From Hydractinia symbiolongicarpus (lineage: Eukaryota; Cnidaria; Hydrozoa; Anthoathecata; Hydractiniidae), in contig NC_079876.1 of assembly GCF_029227915.1 (NCBI RefSeq), positions 32,159,828 to 32,223,827 on the forward strand: DNA of 64,000 bases, read 5' to 3'. The first letter of the stretch is position 1, and each line of letters opens with the position of its first letter. The notes under the pieces are model-generated. The model had not been told where the DNA came from and searched no databases. It saw nothing but the letters and a program-made list of their open reading frames with translations. Positions 43,055-58,260 of this stretch are shown here, one piece after another. The translations under genes and the position numbers were made by a program.

Positions 43055-43126
43055 TTCTGCACGGATAAGTGGTTAAAATATTTGGTTTTCACCCCGGCGG
43101 CTCGGGTTCGAATCCCGGTGCAAGTG
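43055..43126 (+). pseudogene. tRNA-Glu(UUC) pseudogene
   Basis: The TTTTCAC anticodon loop and T-arm GGTTCGAATCC are present; the acceptor and D-arm are decayed. Confidence 0.7.
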
Positions 43127-43164
43127 TTCATTTTTTTTTTGCGTTGCTGTTATATACCCTGCCC

Positions 43165-43237
43165 TGGTGATATAGCTTATTTTTAAAGCATTCGACTGCA
43201 GATCGAGAGCTCCCTGGTTCAAACCCCGGTGTCCCCT
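43165..43237 (+). pseudogene. tRNA-Cys(GCA) pseudogene
   Basis: Anticodon arm TCGACTGCAGATCGA and T-arm are intact. The acceptor 5' side is broken and the D-arm damaged. Confidence 0.7.
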
Positions 43238-43311
43238 ACTAGTTGGCTTTTTGTCCTCCTCGGCACGTGCAGGGTGAGCTGATGAATTATTCTAGTTACC
43301 CAGGAATTTCT

Positions 43312-43347
43312 GCTGCGATGGCCGTATGGTTAACTCGTTGGACACCC
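43312..43347 (+). pseudogene. tRNA-Ser(UGA) 5' fragment
   Basis: GCTGCGATGGCC matches the Ser 5' end, then the copy breaks off. With the four preceding pseudogenes it reproduces the array order in inverted orientation. Confidence 0.65.
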
Positions 43348-43349
43348 AA

Positions 43350-44410
43350 GAATGGGAAAATAGTTATTGTTAAAATGGGAATTCTGTCCAATCAGGTTGG
43401 GTATCTGTCCCATTTTTCCCATTTTAAACAATAAAGAATAACAATAGAGAACGAAAAATGGGACAGCTCAGTGCAGTCATTGGCCCATTTTTCAAATTTG
43501 GGACTGTTCTGGGTTCTGATTGGTTTATGCTGCGAATTCTGAATTTCGACCAAAACAAAATGGCGATCGTTGGCGTTTGACACTGGTGTCTTTTTTATAT
43601 GTCTTTTGGGCTGCATATCAGCACCAAAAGAGTATTTTACTTTAATACAGAGTCTTTTATTGCAGTGTGACATGACTCCCTATGCCTTCGCTTTCAATAA
43701 ATATCCGTTTTCAACCTGTGTAAAAAACTTCACAAGTCCAGCTAAAGTATAAGCCCCCACCCCTTTTTTCCAAAGACTTGCATATATATCACATAACTAT
43801 CACGAAATAATCACAAAGCATCCCTCTCGCTCTGCGTGATGAGTAGGAAATTAGGTTAAGCATTGCAACGAGCTATGACTAACTAAGAAGAAGTCTAGCT
43901 AGCTAAGGTATAAATAACAAAGTAGCTAAGATTTGGTTAACATTTTGCAAGGGGCTACGTAGCTAAATTTGATTAGGGAAGCATTGCTTGAGCTACAAAA
44001 TATATTTTCACCCGTCCACGACAATCAACCTCGAAAGGCTATTGTATTTTCCCCCAATTTCAGCATTGATCCTCAAATATAGCAAGCATAGCCAAAAAAT
44101 GGAATGTTTATCAGCAAAACAACAAAACAAGCCAACACAAAGGTCTATGTTCAAGAATGCTAGTTGGTATATCCTCAAATGTCATATACTTATAACCACG
44201 GATAAGGTTAAAAAGGTACTAAGTCCTAAGAAAAACAACCTAGCGAGAATATATAGACTTGTGAATTCTATTGTATATATAAGCAAGGTTTGCCAGCAGC
44301 TGTTTGGCACCAGCCCTTAAGAGCCTATGTTCAGCGTCAATATGTTTTTGGAAGAGGAGAACAACCACCATCATCATCTATGTGGTTCAAAATAATGCTT
44401 AAGATTGAAA
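43350..44410. other. No gene recognised
   Basis: Repeated GGGAAAAATGGGACAG-type motifs in both orientations lie between 43350 and 43500. The rest is AT-rich with chance frames. Confidence 0.5.
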
Positions 44411-44411
44411 A

Positions 44412-45469
<1,058 letters not shown>

Positions 45470-47800
45470 CTTATTGAGTCTTTTTATATTTATCTATTAG
45501 GCAATCACATGCTATTTTGTTAGGTCTAAGACCTTTCAAACCCTTGGATATTGTCTATTACTTAAAACTACCCCTTAAGATCATAATCGGGAAAATTTGA
45601 TAATCTTAGATAGGATAATCCTTAGAACATGAAACTTACATCACAACTTTAGTTCATCAAGGGAAAATATTCCGAAAATATTGAAGACGTGCTTAATCCA
45701 ATTTTTAATATTTTTGGATTTAACCCAAAATCCTGGAAAATCGGATTTTCGTGCAATTTTGTATTTGGTATTTCATGCTTCACAAAAAATGTGCTCACAT
45801 AAGTAACAAAGTTTTGCTCCTATTTTGTTCCTTTCCTGACGTACACTATGTGCCAAATGGGATTTAATTTGACTCTTCCTAGTCATAACATGATTGAAAT
45901 ATTCCCAGACTGAATAGTGTTAAATTGCCCCCTTAACTGCAAAAATCGAACTTGCATTTAAATTACTTTATTCTTTAGGGAATTATTGTTAGTTTGTAAT
46001 TTTTTTATTTTTTTATTCGGACATTTATCGATAAAATTGCTTAAATACAATATCACCTATGGATCCTTCCGAGACTCTGTATAGGCTAGCTTAACGATTG
46101 GTCCTCCCGTTTGTAAACAGATCGCTGCCTTGAAAGGTGGACCAGAGCATTAAAAGATTGGACAGCCTAACTATAAGCGCGTGCGCCCGTTGTTTGAAAA
46201 AGGGTCACAAATTTTAACTGTTAACCATTGTCGTTATGCGAGTTTTTGAATAAATGAATTCAAAGTGGAAGATGGGTCAGGACATCGTCACTACTTTTAA
46301 TTTTTAGCTCTCTACTTAATACTTAATTTGCCGTTAATGTTTTAAGTACAAATATTTCTAGCTCAGAAAGATGCCTTTATAAAAACCTAACCTGACCTAA
46401 ATTTTTTCAACTAGCTTCGAAGATCTCACTTTTGTTTTAGTCACAGAAATAAATTAAGCAACTTGAACTGAACTTAATACATTTCAGTTACTTAAATAAA
46501 CGTCCGGAAAAAGCAACTCTTCTATAGAACCATTTGAAGAGGACATATATCCTTGTTTTGACCTTTTTACGTTTCAAGACCTTTACTTTTGTAATATTTG
46601 TTTTTGATAAATTTGACATGTTCAGCGTTTCATCACGGTTTTTTAAATCATGTATAAATCTTAAGCAAATCAAATCAAATATAAGATTTTGGTTTAAAAC
46701 GTTGATCATGCGGAAGCAGAAAATATTCAACTAACTAAGCCAACTGTACTATGTTGTTCTAACCAATTTTATTGTTTCTTTTTTGATTATTTTTAAATGA
46801 CGCGCTATCTATGGTAAACTCTACTAAAATACATTCACTTTTTATTAACCAAACTTGTTGAATGCAGATTCTACAGTTAATTTTGTAACGTAGCTAGTCT
46901 ATATTTTTATTTAAATAGGCCATGGCTTTAAACATTCAAACTTTTCCACGAAATAAATCTAAACGGAGTAACAACACTAGCTGCGTAGCCTGTGCTTTTA
47001 TTAAAAACAAGGTTGTATATATACGATAAATAATTCCTAATTTCATGTTTTTAAAACTTTAATTTACCAATATTTTTCTTATCTACAACTCAGTATAGGT
47101 AAATTAAAATGCAGTAACTTGTTTGATATTCAAAATTTCCTACTTTGGCGACGTTATTGTCACAGTCAAACCGCTTACGAGCATAACTTTTAAACGCTTA
47201 CGAGCGTAACTTCAAAATTATCAAACAAACTGCTATAACAGATTATTTATATGCATTATTGTCTTGAAAATTTCACACTTTATTATAATTTTGGTGAGGA
47301 TCTCAAATATTTTATCCATTTTACTGTTAAATACTTTTAAAAAAACTGGGATATAACAGAGAGAATAAATATAAAAATAAGGTCAGTGTCTATTAATTTT
47401 TAAAAATTAAACTTAATAAAACTGTTTTGTCACTGCTTTAGTTTAAAGGCGTAGCCACAGTCTATTGCTTATATCATTGGAGTTATTTTAATTAAAGCGC
47501 TCAATCTGGCATATACCGCCGATTCACTGGTTTAGTTTCTATAATAATTGTCATTGTCCGTCTGTCGGTCAAAACTGGATTAGACTAAACCACGTACTAA
47601 ATCTTCAAGCTACAAGTAACAAATGACAGAGATCTTGCTGTCGCGTTGAATTGCTTTCTAATTTTTGTAATATACAATTAATATTTCAGCACGGTCTTAA
47701 ACTGGATCTTGACAAATGTTAACTAAATGACAGTTTTCTCTCTTTTCAAACTAAATATTATGGACAGAAAAATAGAACATCATAATGGAAAAAAAACAAG
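45470..47800. other. Intergenic, nothing recognised
   Basis: AT-rich. A decayed Helitron-like 5' end may lie near 47536-47570 (TCTATAATAATTG ... GTCTGTCGGTC). Short direct repeats with GCTTACGAGC lie near 47175-47205. Confidence 0.5.
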
Positions 47801-47811
47801 ACACTAAGCGA

Positions 47812-47937
47812 GCAATGGTGAGAAGTTCCAGATTGCCAGATATTTTCACCTAGGCTGAACTCCAAATTTGTGTTCCCAATAAAGTATCGGTTGCCTAGGT
47901 AAAAAATATCTGCCAATCTGGAACTTCTCACCATTGC
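47812..47937. repeat. Long hairpin, 44-bp arms
   Basis: The arm 47812-47855 (GCAATGGTGAGAAGTTCCAG ... CCTAGGC) is nearly perfectly complementary to 47893-47937, with a loop of about 37 nt. It could be a small MITE or a hairpin-RNA precursor. Confidence 0.85.
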
Positions 47938-47939
47938 CT

Positions 47940-48700
47940 CAACAAATAAATTTAAACGCGCACAAAGACGATTAATAAATGCGTGTTATTGTCGAATTTC
48001 CACATTTTCAAAAAGCCATGCATACAGCATTTATTGTTTTCCACGGCGAAACGGCTATTTACAAATTTTAGGACAAGGAAAAAATATTCGGAACTATAAA
48101 CGCTCCTTCAAGGTTGATGATGTTGTGTTGGTATCGGAGATTGGAAGATGTACATGTTATCTTTTCTTACGATAATTGAACAAACTATAATGATGAGAAA
48201 TTGTAATGGGCAACGAACACTCTATTTCAAATTGGTTTTACTTGTTGATGTTAGTGAAGGATAATGCCCCAGCGAACCAAGAAAAATAGTCTTCTTTAAC
48301 TTTTTATGCATTAACTCTGTGCAGGAGTTCATGTACCTTAGATGCACAGAAGACATTTCGAAGGAAGCCATAATGTTATTGCTGTTCGTAGGCAACACAT
48401 TGGAGTGAGCATTGGGATCTCTTCCCAGTTGTGATTTATTATAGTAAGTTGTTTTCTTGCTGAGAACACCACTCTTTTCACTAATTGGACTAATGCCTAG
48501 TGTCGTAAAATAGGAAGTATTTTCAGTTTGTGCTGCTTATGGTAGTTGTGGTGAGTGGTTTGTAGTCCTTTAGCTCTACGTGTTTTTATTTTGCACATTT
48601 CCTGGTTAAATCTTCTGACATTGTGTAATAAAACCATAATTTTTACACAAAGTCAAAAATTATAAGTATGGTTAATTTGTCAGATGTGTCAGAAAGTATA
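47940..48700. other. Intergenic, nothing recognised
   Basis: No gene or repeat with clear ends. Confidence 0.5.
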
Positions 48701-48709
48701 GGCTCCAAA

Positions 48710-51700
48710 ATGGAGCCTTGGTAGACAATCAGAGGAAAATTATATTATGCCGTATTATCTAACATTTTAAAATTTATATGAACAAAACTGCAGCATTTGG
48801 TGGACACTAAGTAAAAATGTGGTTTTATTACATAGAATCAAAAACTATAGGGACAAAAATGAAGCATTTGGTAGACAATCTGAGGAAAATTACATTTTGC
48901 CGTACTATCTAACTTAAAATTTATATCAACAAAAATGCAGCATTTGGTGGACAATGGATGATAGATTGTGGCGTTATAAGACAATTTTAAAAATTATAGG
49001 CATAAAAATGCAGCATTTGGTGGACAATCAGAAAAAAATTGCGTGTTGCGGTATAATCTAATACTTCAAAATCATATATAAACAAAAATGCAGCATTTGG
49101 TGGACAATGGATAATAGATTGTGGCATTATAAGACAATTTTAAAAATTATAGGCACAAAAATGCAGCATTTGGTGGACAATCAGAAAAAAATTGCATGTT
49201 GCGGTATAATCTAATACTCCAAAATATATGTAAACAAAAATGCAGCATTTAGTGGACACTAAGTGAAATAGTGTATTTTGACGGGATTTTTTGATATTTA
49301 AAACATCTATATATACAAAAATTGAGCATTTGGTGGGCAATAAGTGAAATAATGCGCTTTTATTGCACAATATCAAATATGATAGGCTGAAAAATGGAGC
49401 ATTTGGAAGACAATTGGAGGAAAATTACCCTTTGCGGTACTATATAATATTTTAAAATTTTTATGAACAAAAATGCAGTATTTGGTGGACAATTGCAACG
49501 TTATAACACAATTTTAAAAAATAAAGGCCCAAAAATGCAGCATTTGGTGGACAATCAGACAAAAATTGATTGTTTTGGTAGAATCTAATACTCCAAAATT
49601 TATGTAAACAAAAATGCAGCATTTGGTGGACACTAAGTGAAATAGTGTATTTGGACGGGATTTTTTAATATTTAAAACATCTATATATACAAAAATTGAG
49701 CATTTGGTGGTCAATAAGTGAAATAATGCGCTTTTATTGCACAATATCAAATATTATAGGCTGAAAAATGGAGCATTTGGTAGACAATCAGAGGAAAATT
49801 ACATTTTGCTGTACTATCTAATAACTTAAAATTTATATCAACAAAAATGCAGCATTTGGTGGACACTAAGTGAAATAGTGTATTTTGACGGGATTTTTTG
49901 ATATTTAAAACATCTATATATACAAAAATTGAGCATTTGGTGGTCAATAAGTGAAATAATGCGCTTTTATTGCTCAATATCAAATATTATAGGCTAAAAA
50001 ATGCAGCATTTGGTGGACAATCAGAAAAAAATTGCATGTTGCGGTATAATCTAATACTTCAAAATTATATATAAACAAAAATGCAGCATTTGGTGGACAA
50101 TGGATAATAGATTGTGGCGTTATAAGACAATTTCAAAAATTATAGGCATAAAAATGCAGCATTTGGTGGACAATCAGAAAAAAATTGCATGTTGCGGTAT
50201 AATCTAATACTTCAAAATTATATATAAACAAAAATGCAGCATTTGGTGGACAATGGATAATAGATTGTGGCGTTATAAGACAATTTTAAAAATTATAGGC
50301 ATAAAAATGCAGCATTTGGTGGACAATCAGAAAAAAGTTGCATGTTGCGGTATAATCTAACATTTCAAAATTTATATAAACAAAAATGCAGCATTTGGTG
50401 GACACTAAGTGAAAAAATGTGGTTTCATTACATAGAATCAAAAATTATAGGCACAAAAATGCAGCATTTGGTGGACAATCAGAAAAAAATTGCATGTTGC
50501 GGTATAATCTAATACTTCAAAATTATATATAAACAAAAATGCAGCATTTGGTGGACAATGGATAATAGATTGTGGCGTTATAAGACAATTTTAAAAATTA
50601 TAGGCACAAAAATGCAGCATTTGGTGGACAATCAGACAAAAATTGCATGTTGCGGTATAATCTAATACTCCAAAATTTATTTAAACAAAAATGCAGCATT
50701 TGGTGGACAATTGCGGCGTTATAACACAATTTTGAAAACTATAGGCACAAAAATGCATTATTTGGTGGATAATCAGACGAAAATTGCATGTTGCGGTATA
50801 ATCTAATACTTCAAAATTTATGTAAACAAAGTGAAATAGTGTATTTTGACGGGATTTTTTGATATTTGAAACATCTACATATACAAAAATTGAGCATTTG
50901 GTGGGCAATAAGTGAAATAATGCGCTTTTATTGCACAATATCAAATATTATAGGCTGAAAAATGGAGCATTTGGTAGACAATCAGAGGAAAATTACATTT
51001 TGCTGTACTATCTAATAACTTAAAATTTATATCAACAAAAATGCAGCATTTGGTGGACACTAAGTGAAATAGTGTATTTTGACGGGATTTTTTGATATTT
51101 AAAACATCTATATATACAAAAATTGAGCATTTGGTGGTCAATAAGTGAAATAATGCGCTTTTATTGCTCAATATCAAATATTATAGGCTAAAAAATGCAG
51201 CATTTGGTGGACAATCAGAAAAAAGTTGCATGTTGCGGTATAATCTAATACTTCAAAATTTATATATAAACAAAAATGCAGCATTTGGTGGACAATGGAT
51301 AATAGATTGTGGCGTTATAAGACAATTTCAAAAATTATAGGCATAAAAATGCAGCATTTGGTGGACAATCAGAAAAAAATTGCATGTTGCTGTATAATCT
51401 AATACTTCAAAATTATATATAAACAAAAATGCAGCATTTGGTGGACAATGGATAATAGATTGTGGCGTTATAAGACAATTTTAAAAATTATAGGCATAAA
51501 AATGCAGCATTTGGTGGACAATCAGAAAAAAGTTGCATGTTGCGGTATAATCTAACATTTCAAAATTTATATAAACAAAAATGCAGCATTTGGTGGACAC
51601 TAAGTGAAAAAATGTGGTTTCATTACATAGAATCAAAAATTATAGGCACAAAAATGCAGCATTTGGTGGACAATCAGAAAAAAATTGCATGTTGCGGTAT

Positions 51701-52365
51701 AATCTAATACTTCAAAATTATATATAAACAAAAATGCAGCATTTGGTGGACAATGGATAATAGATTGTGGCGTTATAAGACAATTTTAAAAATTATAGGC
51801 ACAAAAATGCAGCATTTGGTGGACAATCAGACAAAAATTGCATGTTGCGGTATAATCTAATACTCCAAAATTTATTTAAACAAAAATGCAGCATTTGGTG
51901 GACACTAAGTGAAAAAATGTGGTTTTGTTACAGAATCAAAAATTATAGGCACAAAATTAAAGCATTTGGTAGACAATCTGAGAAAAATTACATTTTGCCA
52001 TACTATCTAATAACTTAAAATTAATATGAACAAAAATGCAGCATTTGGTGGACAATTGCGGCGTTATAACACAATTTTGAAAACTATAGGCACAAAAATG
52101 CATTATTTGGTGGATAATCAGACGAAAATTGCATGTTGCGGTATAATCTAATACTTCAAAATTTATGTAAACAAAGTGAAATAGTGTATTTTGACGGGAT
52201 TTTTTGATATTTAAAACATCTATATATACAAAAATTGAGCATTTGGTGGGCAATAAGTGAAATAATGCGCTTTTATTGCACAATATCAAATATTATAGGC
52301 TAAAAAATGCAGCATTTGGTGGACAATCAGACAAAAATTGCATGTTGCGGTATAATCTAATACTT
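48710..52365 (+). repeat. Satellite array based on GCATTTGGTGGACA
   Basis: The 14-bp motif GCATTTGGTGGACA, with variants TAGACA and GGGCA, recurs several dozen times, mostly 50-120 bp apart. It alternates with stretches such as TTGCGGTATAATCTAATACT and AAAACATCTATATATAC. Larger blocks are themselves repeated: 49747-49983 recurs unchanged at 50941-51177, a period of 1194 bp that also holds for surrounding sequence. Minus-strand frames starting MILCNKSALFH are by-products of the repeat. Confidence 0.93.
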
Positions 52366-54160
52366 ACAACTGTCATTGTTACGACTAAATTGAAAACGCG
52401 TGCAGTTCACCACAAGTTATAACTTTTATTGGAAACCAAGCTATATTTAATTATCAATGACACTTAAAATATTAATGCAACGCATTATCAATGTAACATA
52501 TCTATGCATATGAAATATACTTACAATAAGCAAAGAGTTAATCGTCCAACTTTAAAGTTTCGAATTATTTGATTAAGTAGCTATCCAGTTAGTGCCAAGT
52601 TTTACTTTGGAAAATTATCTGTTGAATCGGAAGGTTATGTTTAATATAAATAGAACTATTCGTTAGCCTGTGGAAGAACCCACGGGTGCGCCGGTCTGAG
52701 CCTGTGCTCAGATTTTCACCTATCATGAGATTGCTGTTTTATGACCCTTTTATGTGACACAAACAGAATGCAACTATTATTATATAGCTTTACTTATGAA
52801 TAAATAAAAGTTTACAATGAGTTTAAATTTGCATTTTCCTTATAAATAGAGCTAGTCTGTTTCGTGGTTTGCTCGCCTGTAACGGCCAATTTGCTTCTTC
52901 TTGACGGGGATTGCTGTTGTTGCAAGTAACGCGCATTGTTTAGTGAAACAAATTTGTGAACATTTTCTGGAAAACTAGTGGAGTCCTAAAATTTATCTTT
53001 GACTTACTGTTATTCACGTGGCAACGTTTTCTTTGTCGATTAAAATTTGAGACATGTATTTTTTGGAAACTTCAAAGGAAAAAGAACATTTTCACTTTGG
53101 TTGTCACAGACAGATAAACATTTTTTTTACCTTTGTACTTTCTTTCGAATTTCAGCAATTTTGAGAAAACCTTCTCTTTTGTAAGTCCGAATTTTGGTCT
53201 AGTTCAGTATTTTCAGTCATAACTTGGAAGAAAGAAAACAGACAAACGTTGTGTATTAATAAAATACATTTTTGCATTAAATACACGCATTTCAAGTCAT
53301 TAGAATATTGAATGTGTTATGTAAGAAACTTTCGCGGAAATGGAAATCAAAATAAGGCAACTGCAAATGTGTCCCCTGAGCGTATAGAGGACCTTCCATC
53401 TAGTGTGAATAATAAATTCATCATGTGTTAGTTTGTGTTTGACCTCGTATCTCCGAAAGAAGTCAAAACATTTTATTAAAATATAAATTTTCTCATCACA
53501 TGTCCACGCTTTTTTGAAAACGTTGCCTTTAAAATGGCGGAATTGCTAATGTAATGCAAGTTACGACTACGCAGACGGAAGATATGCCTAATAGGTGCGA
53601 AAGAAAAACACTTTCATCTTTTTTACTTTCTCGAATTAAAAAATCGGAGAAGAAATTATAACTATTTTTTTAGATCCACCAATATCAACAGTAGATGTTT
53701 AATAATAACAACAACGCGGTACGTAAGAGATACAAAATGAGTACTATTTTTGTGCAATAATTCTATATATTCTTATTCCTGGATTACATTTCAAGAGGAA
53801 TTTCGTTTTAAAAATCATTGTAAAGAAATTCGTATCCTGGAATGTCCTCATTTCATGGCAATATTTAGACTCGGGTTGTTTCAGTTTTAGAAGCAATATT
53901 TAAAGATTGAGGCTTTTTTTATTTTGGTTAATTTGACATCTGAGGCTCGTGTCTTTATAAAAAAGTGTGTATTCCGTGTAGTTTCTCATCATCGTAAATT
54001 CTTGTCATCGTATCAACTATTTTGCGTTATTCTCTCCTCTAGGCCTCGTGGTCTTTGAAAGAATAGCACTGGACACGAGAAGGCAATCACTACTTTAAGC
54101 CGCAATGTTGCTTCATCCCTGGACCTACATCACATTTTAAGTGTTCAATTATGGCTTTCC
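52366..54160. other. Intergenic with one Helitron-end relic
   Basis: The segment 52658-52690 on the minus strand reads ACCCGTGGGTTCTTCCACAG followed by GCTAACGAATAG, a decayed version of the miniature Helitron 3' hairpin. Nothing else is recognised. Confidence 0.5.
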
Positions 54161-54164
54161 TGAG

Positions 54165-55460
54165 AGGCCGCTCACACGTTAAATTTCATCCCAGGATGAG
54201 TTTCGTACGCGGATGAGTTCATCTCTGTGTCTACTGAAAGTCCTCACAATGTTTACATGTTTAAAGCGGAATAAAATTTTATCCCGGGATGAGATCATCA
54301 CGTTAAATTTCATCCCTATCCTAAAGACAGGGTAAAATCGTGTCTCGGGATGAGATTAAGAAAAAAAACAAGTGTAAACACAATAATTCTTTTCACAATG
54401 TTCACATGTTTAAAGCGGAATAAAATTTTATCCCGGGATGAGATCATCACGTTAAATTTCATCCCTATCCTAAAGACAGGGTAAAATCGTGTCTCGTGAT
54501 GAGATTAAGAATAAGTGTAAAAAAATAAGTGTAAACACAATAATTCTTTTCATTCCGGGATGAGAATGCTGAATGTACACTTTTCACACTTTTTGAACAT
54601 CATTTTAAATATAAGAACTATAAAATGAATCCGATCATTCTTTTTGTGACAATCGACGCAAAGAAGTAAAGAAAGCATTTGGAAAAAATTATGAAGAGGT
54701 TGGTTGTAACTTTCTTCGTTAATTTATATATGAAATAACGAAATTCCATCCTAAATTTATACGAGTTCAAATATTATTCCAGCATTAATTATGGTTCTCA
54801 TGTGTTTGTACGAGAAAGTGTTTTAAAAATGCACGCCATTTTAATGTTATGCCTGCTGTATGCTAAAATGATGGTGTCTGTTTAAATTGGTAATTATTGA
54901 TTTTTTATAGGAAATGTTAAAAAAAAAAAAAGAGTGTACTGATTGATAGCGACGCAAAGGAAAATGAAGTGGAGGAAACTTTGCCGATTGAAAATAGTGA
55001 GGATTACACGGCCAACGGCGAGCCACCAACCTCAATCTTGCTCTTCGACATCTAGTCAATGCTTTGTTTCTACCAAACAGCTTCCCTCAGAAGAATTACA
55101 TTGTTTCTATATTACTCTGCTAGTTGTATTAATAATACTATATGCAACTGTAACAGAAGGGATGTTATAGTTAAAATTGTTGATATATTTGTGATATTAC
55201 ACTACTTCTCTCAGGCGCCATCGTTCTAGGTTTCTCGTTTGACCTTTCTACTCACAAATTAAAAAATATCACTTCAAATTATCATACGCAAAGTTAGCAA
55301 AATTAATGTTTCATCCCGGGATGTGATTACTCATCCCGAGATGAAAATATGCTGATTTCATCCCTCGTTGAGGCTCACGTGTAAACACTTTTCGTTTCAC
55401 GCCGGGACGAGTTCCATCCCGGGAAGAGATTTTGTCCTGTATGCGTATAAACGTGGTCTA
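54165..55460. mobile_element. Element with CATCCCGGGATGAG repeats
   Basis: Both ends carry TCATCCCGGGATGA palindromes. The left part has a direct repeat with a period near 149 bp (54244 and 54393), and the right part (55308-55450) has the same motifs. The outermost sequences (GAGGCCGCTCACACG on the left, complement ACCACGTTTATACG on the right) are weakly inverted. A 75-codon frame at 54943-55170 in the core is unrecognised. Probably a non-autonomous DNA transposon. Confidence 0.55.
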
Positions 55461-57840
55461 AGTTTCCTGACAAAGACAATGTAATGTTTTATTGGTTAAT
55501 CTGAGCTTACAAAATTATCGTTATCATCGTGCGTAACTTCTCACTGAAGATTATTATTGGGATGGTTTATCTAGCTTTCCAGATATAAAAGAAGACAACA
55601 GGCTCTGGGGTCAAGGTTAGAATTTGACAGCCTACAGTAGTGCAATTAACTGATCTTAGATTATTTTTAACCGTAAAATGAAACAAATGAACAGGAAAAC
55701 AAACAAATTTTACAAGGTTCTCATGTGGAGAATCACAAGCCGTGTTTGCGGACACTGCCATTTATATTTTAAAAGTATCAAATCGAAACTATTTATTATA
55801 CCGCCGAACAAAAGAATCGCGTGCAGTTGCCAAAGCTTTGAAAAGTGCGACCCCAAAGAGTTGCAGCCCGCCGGCAAAGAGAATTGCTATATGCATTGCG
55901 TTTTAGGAGCTTGAAAGAAGTGAGGACTCAACCGAGCGTGACGTCACGTAAAAGGGGTCTTACATGAACAACCTTTGAACAACCTTTTTAAGGTCATTGC
56001 TCACAATGACGAACTCAAATATTGAAATTATCAAAAAGTTAATTTTTTCATTCCGGTGAATTTTATCCGTGAAAATAAAGTCCCTTAAAAATTGGCCCCG
56101 CAAAAACTTACCGTTTAGATTTTTGACAATAAAGTACCGCATTTTCTTTACTGATTGTAGCTTCTTTATAATTAACGGACACTACAAAAGCCGGGCGCTT
56201 TTTCACGGATAGACTTGGTTACGCCAGCGAAACTCCGGTCAACGTCTCAAAGAAAATTTTGTAAAAGAGCACACTATTATCCGTCCATTTCATTCACCAA
56301 ATGGACTTCTTCAAGTTTGTTTTTATTTAGCGGACACATTTTTTAGATCTATTTATAATATACCCAACTAATTTTTAATCTATCTAATCAATGGAACTAA
56401 AGATGAAATTTCAATTCATCTCAACACAAGCATGAAGTTATTTCACAGCTACTATACCAAATACCTTAGTTTGTAGCTTATGTCCCTCATCGTGGCCTAC
56501 CGTTTTATTCACTTTAAAATGAGGTTTGAGGTAGAGTTGGGAACTTTAATTTATTTAACAAAAAAATGTCCTGAAAATAATATACTTTCTAAAACGGGGA
56601 TACCTCTAATTAGTGGAACTTTTGCACCAGTGATCTTTGCTAATCTTAGGGATTACTATGAAGTTTTACAATCTTTTGGCGCTGATTCCACAAGCTTAAT
56701 TCGGCTGATGGCTTACAAACACAAAGAAAAACATTTTAACATTTCCATTTTATTTTGTAAGAGTGAAAAATTTTCCACTAAGAACATTATTACGATAAAG
56801 GTTCAACCAAGGGTACCTTATCAGGAACAAAAAAGTTGGAAAAACATTAGTCGGCAAAAATAAAAAGTCACTTTTTGCCGACTAAATTTTTTAATTTAGT
56901 CAGTTTTTGCCGAGTAAGTTTTTGAATTTAGTCACTAATAAAGAATAATTGCACATTCCTCTTGTTATTGCTACAATACAAAATAATGAGACATTTGTAT
57001 TCTATTACTTATACCAGCAAAATTGAAATTTCTTTTTGCTCCAAAAGTTAAAAAAAGTAACTCCACAAGCAAACACAAAAAAACACGCTGTAATTCCTCA
57101 TGTTTCAATTTTTTTAAAATGGTATTAATGCTTCTTCAGATTACAATTCTTTCTTAGTAACAAAAAATGCCAAAAATGGCTTAAAGGTGTTCAAATGTGA
57201 GTTTATTATGATAATTTGATTCATATTCACACGATAAGGCTGAAAGGTCAAGCAGTTAGTTATGTTTGCTCGAGAATTTTGAGAACTCAAAAAAAATGTA
57301 TTTTTCTGGATGGATAAGTAAAAGAGCCGGTGAATTATCATGGAATTCCTTAATATTCATCTTTAAACTGACCCCTTTCCACGCCTCTTTTCATTAGCTA
57401 CAAGAATAAACTTGCTCTCTAAAGTAAAACACAAACACAATTTTAAAAATAACAAAAATTTCTTACTATAGAAGAATGTTATTATTAGCAAGAAACATCA
57501 TAAAAGAACATGTTTGGACTAAAATAAATGTACAAAAACGTATCAAACTTGAATTACGCATATATGTTATAAGTTTCCTGTGTTTCAATTTAGGGAGTTT
57601 TCTACAAAAATAGATGAATTTACAAAAACATAAATAAAAAAAAGTTAGTTAATTAATTAATTAATTAAATAGTAACCTTGCAAGGGTTTTGAAATTTTGA
57701 CAGTAAAACACCTAAATCTTGTTAAGTTAAATGAGGTAGCCTACAAAATGCAAAAAGTGCTGACATGTGCAATAAAAAGCCTGGTTGGCATAAAAAGTCT
57801 GTTTTTTAAATTTGACACAACTTATGCAAAATATATACAT
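55461..57840. other. Intergenic with two unrecognised open frames
   Basis: The frame 55678-55914 (+) encodes a small Cys-rich peptide (CGHC, CSCQSFEKC, CYMHC), and 56480-56863 (+) encodes 127 aa with VIFANLRDYYEVLQSFGADS. Neither matches a family I know, and no promoter or splice partner is evident. A (TTAA)n tract lies near 57645-57665. Confidence 0.4.
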
Positions 57841-57847
57841 TTACTAC

Positions 57848-58259
<412 letters not shown>

Positions 58260-58260
58260 T

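Noticed and set aside
49140-52289. Repeated minus-strand frames beginning MILCNKSALFH
   Set aside because: They follow the satellite unit, truncate at unit boundaries, and lack any start context or domain; best read as repeat by-products.
55678-55914. Cys-rich 78-codon frame as a secreted peptide gene
   Set aside because: No signal peptide, no recognised cysteine framework and no splice context; kept only as an unrecognised frame.
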